Source of the DNA: Streptomyces sp. NBC_00691
GTDB taxonomy: Bacteria > Actinomycetota > Actinomycetes > Streptomycetales > Streptomycetaceae
NCBI RefSeq assembly: GCF_036226665.1
Contig: NZ_CP109007.1
Location: 4,070,501-4,134,500, forward strand
DNA: 64,000 nucleotides
Reading direction: 5' to 3'
Numbering within the stretch: the stretch's first letter is position 1; every line of letters starts with the position of its first letter. Shown here piece by piece: positions 59,443 to 64,000 of this stretch. Both the position numbers and the translations under genes were made by a program. Under the pieces are notes generated by a model. The model was not told the origin of the DNA, searched no databases, and saw only the letters and a program-made list of their open reading frames with translations.

Positions 59443-59456
59443 GTTTCACGTGAAAC
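59443..59456. other. parS: parS site 9
   Basis: Perfect GTTTCACGTGAAAC only 5 bp from parS site 8, centre-to-centre 19 bp, and 2 bp from the MATE stop. Confidence 0.95.
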
Positions 59457-59458
59457 AT

Positions 59459-60805
59459 TCACCGTGTGGCGCCGGTGACGATCCAGCGACCCGAGCGGGA
59501 ACGGAACCAGAGCGTGGCCATCCGGACGGACATCATCAGCGTCATCGCCCACCAGAGCGCCGTCAGACCGCCGCCGAGCGCCGGGACCAGCAGGGCCACC
59601 GGGGCGAAGACCGCGAGCGTCAGCAGCATGGCCCAGGCCAGATAGGGGCCGTCCCCCGCACCCATCAGGACGCCGTCGAGCACGAAGACGACCCCGGCGA
59701 TCGGCTGCGAGATCGCGACCACGAGCAGAGCCGGGAGCAGGGTGTCCTGGACGGCCGTGTCCCCGGTGAAGAGCGGGATGAACAGGGGGCGGGCGACGAT
59801 GAGCAGCGCGCCGAGCACCACACCGGAGAGCACGCCCCACTGGACCATGCGGCGGCAGACCTGACGGGCGCCCTCGGCGTCGTTCGCGCCGAGATACCGG
59901 CCGATGATGGCCTGGCCCGCGATCGCGATCGCGTCCAGGGCGAAGGCCATCAGGCTCCACAGGGACAGGATGATCTGGTGGGCCGCGACCTCCGCGTCGC
60001 CCATCCGGGCCGCTACGGCCGTGGCGATCATCAGGACCGCGCGGAGCGAGAGCGTACGGACGAGGAGCGGGACGCCGGCCTGGGCGGAGGCGCGTATGCC
60101 CCCCGCGTCGGGGCGGAGGGAGGCTCCGTGCCGTCTGGCACCCCGTACGACCACGACGAGGTAGGCGACGGCCATGCCGAACTGGGCGATCACCGTGCCC
60201 CAGGCCGAGCCCGCGATCCCCAGACCGGCGCCGTAGACGAGGCCGACGTTGAGAGCGCCGTTGGCCGCGAAGCCTCCGATGGCCACGTAGAGGGGCGTAC
60301 GCGTGTCCTGGAGACCGCGGAGGACGCCGGTGGCGGCCAGGACCACCAGCATGGCGGGGATGCCGAGGCTGGAGATCCTGAGGTACGTGACGGCGTACGG
60401 TGCGGCGGTGTCGGAGGCTCCGAAGAGTTCGATGAGCCAGGGCGCCGAGGGCAGGGTCAGTGCGACGACGGCTGCGCCGAGGAGAAGGGCGAGCCAGATG
60501 CCGTCCATGCCCTGTCGGATGGCGGCCTGGAGGTCCCCGGCGCCGACGCGGCGGGAGACGGCGGCCGTGGTGGCGTAGGCGAGGAAGACGAAGATGCTGA
60601 CGGCCGTGGACAGCAGGGCGGCGGCGATTGCCAGACCGGCGAGCTGGGGGGTGCCGAGATGGCCGACGATGGCGCTGTCGACCATGAGGAAGAGCGGCTC
60701 GGCGACCAGAGCGCCGAAGGCCGGCAGGGCGAGGGAGACGATCTCGCGGTCGTGCTGTCGGCGGACGGCCTTGGGCGTCGCGGGAGCCTGGGTCATGGGG
60801 GTCAA
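59459..60805 (-). CDS. MATE-family multidrug efflux transporter
   Basis: A 448-aa membrane protein with 12 predicted helices in two MatE halves. The first begins EIVSLALPAFGALVAEPLFLMVDSAIVGHLG, the DinF-like MATE pattern. The second half has a matching LSLRAVLMIATAVAARMG block. The substrate is not predictable. It converges with rplI, and its 415-bp upstream gap is shared with dnaB. No regulator is adjacent. Confidence 0.9.
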   Translation of the reverse strand: MTPMTQAPATPKAVRRQHDREIVSLALPAFGALVAEPLFLMVDSAIVGHLGTPQLAGLAIAAALLSTAVSIFVFLAYATTAAVSRRVGAGDLQAAIRQGMDGIWLALLLGAAVVALTLPSAPWLIELFGASDTAAPYAVTYLRISSLGIPAMLVVLAATGVLRGLQDTRTPLYVAIGGFAANGALNVGLVYGAGLGIAGSAWGTVIAQFGMAVAYLVVVVRGARRHGASLRPDAGGIRASAQAGVPLLVRTLSLRAVLMIATAVAARMGDAEVAAHQIILSLWSLMAFALDAIAIAGQAIIGRYLGANDAEGARQVCRRMVQWGVLSGVVLGALLIVARPLFIPLFTGDTAVQDTLLPALLVVAISQPIAGVVFVLDGVLMGAGDGPYLAWAMLLTLAVFAPVALLVPALGGGLTALWWAMTLMMSVRMATLWFRSRSGRWIVTGATR

Positions 60806-61220
60806 TCTAATCTTCCACAGGTAAGAGATGCAATGTATCTGTGATCCTTACTTGTTGGGAGCAAGGCGCTTCGGGTGTGGGTCGTTTGTTCTGATCTTGG
60901 TCCAGGGTGAAAAGTTTTTCTCCCCCACAGCCCGTGGATGGGAAAACTGCAGGTCAGACCCGCGAGGGTGGGGGGCTTATGAGTTTGTCCACATGGCTGT
61001 CCCCCGGTCCGTGCACAGGTTCCGGCGAGTTCTCCACAGACTGAGGCCCTTCACCCACAGGGCCTGTGGATAACCAGATTGGCTGACGCCTCTCGCGGGC
61101 CTACCGTGGTCCGGCGCCCGACGCGCCAGAAGCGGTCGCAAAGCCACTCGTTGATCAAGCCCGTGGCGTAAGAAAGAGTGGCACGGCGATGTCCGCGGAG
61201 CGGACGGGAGGAGGTGCTTG
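60806..61220. promoter_or_regulatory. MATE-dnaB divergent region with DnaA boxes
   Basis: This 415-bp gap carries a perfect consensus DnaA box TTGTCCACA (60985-60993), TTCTCCACA (61030-61038) and TGTGGATAA (61065-61073). A weaker TCTTCCACAG lies near 60811. An AT-richer stretch lies at 60800-60915. It should hold both promoters; DnaA control of dnaB is a reasonable inference. Confidence 0.65.
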
Positions 61221-62708
61221 GTGAGCATTCCCGAGCCCATGGACGACCCTTGGGCCGACAGCGGACCGAGCGACCGACTGCCCACCCGCACCCGAGGCGA
61301 GGGGCGCGGTCGCGGCCGCGGGCGGGACGACCAGCACGAGCGGGGCGGCGAAGGCGGCGGGCCCTGGGACGGTGGCCTCTCCGGCTTCGAGCGGGTTCCC
61401 CCGCAGGACCTCGACGCCGAGCAGTCCGTCCTCGGCGGCATGCTGCTCTCCAAGGACGCCATCGCGGACGTCGTGGAGATCATCAAGGGCAACGACTTCT
61501 ACAAGCCCGCTCACGAGACCGTCTACGCCGCGATCCTCGACCTGTACGCCAAGGGCGAGCCTGCCGACCCGATCACGGTCGGCGCCGAACTCACCAAGCG
61601 CGGCGAGATCACCCGGGTCGGCGGTGCCTCCTATCTGCACACCCTGGTCCAGTCGGTACCGACGGCGGCCAACGCCTCGTACTACGCGGAGATCGTCCAC
61701 GAGCGGGCCGTCCTGCGCCGCCTCGTCGAGGCCGGCACCAAGATCACGCAGATGGGCTACGCGGCCGACGGAGACGTCGACGAGATCGTGAACTCGGCCC
61801 AGGCCGAGATCTACGCGGTCACCGAGCAGCGCACCACCGAGGACTATCTCCCGCTCGGCGACATCATGGAGGGGGCGCTCGACGAGATCGAGGCGATCGG
61901 CTCCCGCAGCGGTGAGATGACCGGTGTGCCCACCGGCTTCACCGACCTGGACTCGCTCACCAACGGTCTGCACCCCGGTCAGATGATCATCATCGCGGCG
62001 CGTCCCGCCATGGGTAAGTCGACCCTCGCCCTCGACTTCGCGCGGGCGGCGTCCATCAAGCACAACCTGCCCAGCGTCATCTTCTCCCTCGAAATGGGCC
62101 GCAACGAGATCGCGATGCGTCTGCTCTCGGCGGAGGCGCGGGTCGCCCTGCACCACATGCGCTCCGGCACGATGACCGACGAGGACTGGACCCGGCTCGC
62201 CCGCCGGATGCCGGACGTCTCCCAGGCCCCGCTCTACATCGACGACTCCCCGAACCTGTCGATGATGGAGATCCGGGCCAAGTGCCGTCGGCTCAAGCAG
62301 CGCAACGGCCTCAAGCTCGTCATCATCGATTATCTGCAGCTGATGCAGTCCGGTGGTTCGAAGCGGCAGGAGAGCCGCCAGCAAGAGGTCTCCGACATGT
62401 CGCGAAACCTGAAGCTCCTCGCCAAGGAGCTGGAGCTGCCGGTGATCGCGCTCTCCCAGCTGAACCGTGGACCCGAGCAGCGAACCGACAAGAAGCCGAT
62501 GGTCTCCGACCTGCGCGAGTCCGGCTCGATCGAGCAGGACGCGGACATGGTCATCCTGCTGCACCGCGAGGACGCGTACGAGAAGGAGTCACCGCGAGCG
62601 GGCGAGGCCGACATCATCGTCGGCAAGCACCGTAACGGCCCCACGGCCACGATCACCGTGGCCTTCCAGGGCCACTACTCCCGCTTCGTGGACATGGCTC
62701 AGACCTGA
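61221..62708 (+). CDS. dnaB: Replicative DNA helicase DnaB
   Basis: The 495-aa hexameric helicase at the fork. GTG 61221 has an ideal GGAGGAGG site; an adjacent TTG (61218) is less likely. The first 60 residues are a Gly/Arg-rich extension. The N-terminal domain (PPQDLDAEQSVLGGMLL) is followed by a RecA-like domain with Walker A ARPAMGKST (Lys266), Walker B LVIIDYLQLM and an SQLNRGPEQRTDKKP segment. There is no intein, unlike some actinobacterial dnaB genes. The helicase is loaded by DciA-like proteins, such as the one encoded at 21433-21996. Confidence 0.99.
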   Translation: MSIPEPMDDPWADSGPSDRLPTRTRGEGRGRGRGRDDQHERGGEGGGPWDGGLSGFERVPPQDLDAEQSVLGGMLLSKDAIADVVEIIKGNDFYKPAHETVYAAILDLYAKGEPADPITVGAELTKRGEITRVGGASYLHTLVQSVPTAANASYYAEIVHERAVLRRLVEAGTKITQMGYAADGDVDEIVNSAQAEIYAVTEQRTTEDYLPLGDIMEGALDEIEAIGSRSGEMTGVPTGFTDLDSLTNGLHPGQMIIIAARPAMGKSTLALDFARAASIKHNLPSVIFSLEMGRNEIAMRLLSAEARVALHHMRSGTMTDEDWTRLARRMPDVSQAPLYIDDSPNLSMMEIRAKCRRLKQRNGLKLVIIDYLQLMQSGGSKRQESRQQEVSDMSRNLKLLAKELELPVIALSQLNRGPEQRTDKKPMVSDLRESGSIEQDADMVILLHREDAYEKESPRAGEADIIVGKHRNGPTATITVAFQGHYSRFVDMAQT

Positions 62709-62727
62709 TCCCGGCCGATACGGGATC

Positions 62728-63612
62728 TCATCCTCGGTTCAACGGGCGGATCTGGAGCGGGCCGAGGAGTGCGGGAACGACTTCGTTCCAGGTCTCGCGG
62801 GGGAACACCTCGTGGCCGGTCCGGTCCATGGTGAGGAATCGGGCGCCGGGGATCTCGGTGGCGAGGGCGCGTCCGTGTTCCAGGGGGAACAGCGGGTCCT
62901 CGGCGCCGTGCAGGACGAGTGTCGGGGCCGTGATCGTGCCGAGGCGGGCCCGCCAGGGTGCTCCGGCGTCGATCAGGAAGGGGTTGGTGACCTGCGCGGC
63001 AATGTCGTCCGCGTGGTCGACGACCCGCGTCGCCCAGGCACGCATGGCCTCGGTATCGAAGGGGCGTGAGGGGGCGGCGAAGGGACGCTCGCCCTCGACG
63101 AGCCATTCGACGACGGCGGCCCGGTCGTTCCAGTCGGGCACCGGCGCGTGTGTGGTGAAGACCGCCCGCAGGGCTTCGGTCATCGGCGGCAGATCGGGCT
63201 GGTCGTGGCCCGGTCCTCCGGGCGTGGAGGACGCGAGGGCGAGCGAGGTGACCCGGTCCGGGTGGTCGAGGGCGAGCAGCTGGGCGACGGCGGAGCCCTG
63301 GGACATGCCGACGATCTCCGCGGACGGCAGGCGGAGCGCGTCGAGCAGCCCGGCGGCATCGGCGACCAGGTCGCGCAGGTCGTACGGCGGTTCGCCAGCG
63401 GGGTACCCGGTGGAGCGGCCCGCGTCCCGGCTGTCGTAGCGGATCACGTACCTGCCGCCGGCGGCGAGGCGGCGGACGAACTGCTCGTCCCAGGCGAGCA
63501 TCGAGTGTCCGGCGCCGTGGATGAGGAGGAGGGGCGGGTCGGCGGGGTCGCCGAAGGTCTCCGCGCACAGTTCGACGCTGTTGGTCCGGACGATGTGTCC
63601 AGTGCCTCGCAT
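62728..63612 (-). CDS. Alpha/beta hydrolase
   Basis: A 294-aa alpha/beta hydrolase. ATG 63612 gives MRGTGHIVRTN. Motifs are the oxyanion loop HGAGHSMLAW, the nucleophile Ser104 in GMSQGS, an acidic residue in GAEDPLFP and catalytic His in RTGHEVFP. The cap lies in the middle (about 130-195). It resembles proline-iminopeptidase-like or esterase-like hydrolases; substrate unknown. It converges with dnaB, 19 bp between stops, and is divergent from the MarR remnant, so it may have been controlled by a MarR protein. Confidence 0.85.
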   Translation of the reverse strand: MRGTGHIVRTNSVELCAETFGDPADPPLLLIHGAGHSMLAWDEQFVRRLAAGGRYVIRYDSRDAGRSTGYPAGEPPYDLRDLVADAAGLLDALRLPSAEIVGMSQGSAVAQLLALDHPDRVTSLALASSTPGGPGHDQPDLPPMTEALRAVFTTHAPVPDWNDRAAVVEWLVEGERPFAAPSRPFDTEAMRAWATRVVDHADDIAAQVTNPFLIDAGAPWRARLGTITAPTLVLHGAEDPLFPLEHGRALATEIPGARFLTMDRTGHEVFPRETWNEVVPALLGPLQIRPLNRG

Positions 63613-63672
63613 GGGGTGCCGCCTTTCCCTCGCCTTCGTCACCTGTAGCGAAGATGCCAGTCAAGCATCCGT

Positions 63673-63946
63673 GTCAGTGGTCTCGCCGCCCATCTGCGCT
63701 GGGCCCACAGCCGGTTGTCACGGCACCTGGGACGGACGGAGCGGCGGGGGACTGGTCGCCCGTGAGCCCTGCGAGCGGGACGGGCGCGCTGACGTCGTCC
63801 TCCTCGCGTCCTCCGGACGCGCGGCACACGACGAGGCGACACCGGTCTACCGGGCTTCCGTTCAGCGGCACTTCGCCGCATTGCTGTCTCCGGAGCAGCT
63901 CGCGGTCCTGACCGGCATCGCGGAGGCCGTCGTGGCGCAGCGCTAA
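63673..63946 (+). pseudogene. MarR-family regulator remnant (5' half missing, frameshifted)
   Basis: The first part (63673 to about 63748) reads in one frame as LAAHLRWAHSRLSRHLGR followed by ERRG, the recognition helix of a MarR protein. From about 63751 the homology continues in the next frame as LVAREPCERDGRADVVLLASSGRAAHD and ends at TAA 63944-63946. One extra base near 63751 explains the shift. Only about 60 bp lie between this and the hydrolase start, so the N-terminal half is gone. A sequencing error cannot be excluded for the frameshift but not for the missing half. Confidence 0.75.
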
Positions 63947-63986
63947 TCCGGAGGTCGTCGTTCGGGTGATCGCGTTGGATGGGCCC

Positions 63987-64000
63987 ATGACGACAACTTT
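63987..64000 (+). CDS. Possible gene start cut by window edge
   Basis: ATG 63987 begins a frame (MTTT...) that runs out of the window. No product can be named, and no clear ribosome-binding site precedes it. Confidence 0.2.

Noticed and set aside
61221..62708. Possible intein in DnaB, and likewise in GyrA
   Set aside because: Both proteins have continuous motifs and normal lengths (495 and 879 aa), with no Hint or homing-endonuclease insertion.

Overview
This window is the replication-origin core of a high-GC actinobacterial chromosome, almost certainly a Streptomyces. The evidence is the strong G/C third-position bias, frequent GTG and TTG starts, the gene order pbpA-pknB-sortases-trpG-crgA ... 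gyrA-gyrB-DUF721-recF-gnd-dnaN-oriC-dnaA-rpmH-rnpA-yidD-yidC-jag-rsmG-parA-parB-trxA-trxB-sigM-murJ-cca-ino1 ... rpsF-ssb-rpsR-rplI-dnaB, a box-rich oriC of Streptomyces type, and many perfect 14-bp parS palindromes. Homologue names come from recall of families; no search was run.

Layout. (1) 1-7.9 kb: cell-wall growth and division genes: the 3' end of pbpA, the PASTA kinase pknB, then on the minus strand three class E sortases with a small membrane protein, a glutamine amidotransferase (trpG/pabA) and a DUF881 protein, then crgA on the plus strand. (2) 7.9-16.4 kb: a DnaA-box-like cluster, rhomboid protease, cyclophilin, two Streptomyces-type hypotheticals, tRNA-Ala, an XRE regulator next to a second Ser/Thr kinase, a type I membrane protein, a DLW-39 micropeptide, tRNA-Ile and DUF3566. 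(3) 16.4-28.0 kb, minus strand: gyrA, gyrB, DciA-like DUF721, recF, gnd, dnaN, oriC and dnaA. (4) 28.4-35.1 kb, plus strand: rpmH, rnpA, yidD, yidC, jag, rsmG, parA, parB and a GNAT protein. (5) 35.2-44.9 kb, minus strand: trxA, trxB (with a SigR-type promoter), an anti-sigma factor and sigM, a membrane pseudokinase, murJ and a large secreted DUF6049-like protein. (6) 45.1-57.3 kb: CCA-adding enzyme, MFS transporter, inositol-phosphate synthase and PadR, bifunctional PBP, GT87-type membrane protein, alanine-racemase-like protein, a FemX-type transferase and a small membrane protein. (7) 57.5-64.0 kb: rpsF-ssb-rpsR-rplI, a MATE transporter, dnaB, an alpha/beta hydrolase and a decayed MarR gene at the right edge.

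How it fits together. Replication initiation (DnaA, oriC, DnaB, clamp, gyrase, RecF, SSB), origin segregation (ParA, ParB and nine parS sites, all right of oriC in this window) and envelope growth (PBPs, PknB, CrgA, MurJ and its pseudokinase, sortases, YidC, FemX) sit side by side. DnaA-box-like clusters occur at oriC and also upstream of dnaA, between crgA and the rhomboid gene, and upstream of dnaB, which suggests DnaA titration or regulation at several points.

No mobile element, CRISPR array, rRNA operon or biosynthetic cluster was seen. The most unusual items are the non-oriC DnaA-box clusters, the asymmetric and paired parS sites (two of which encode the same pentapeptide inside ParA and an anti-sigma factor), an alanine-racemase-like protein that seems to lack the catalytic tyrosine, a 21-bp tandem repeat in the long sortase, and the MarR remnant.
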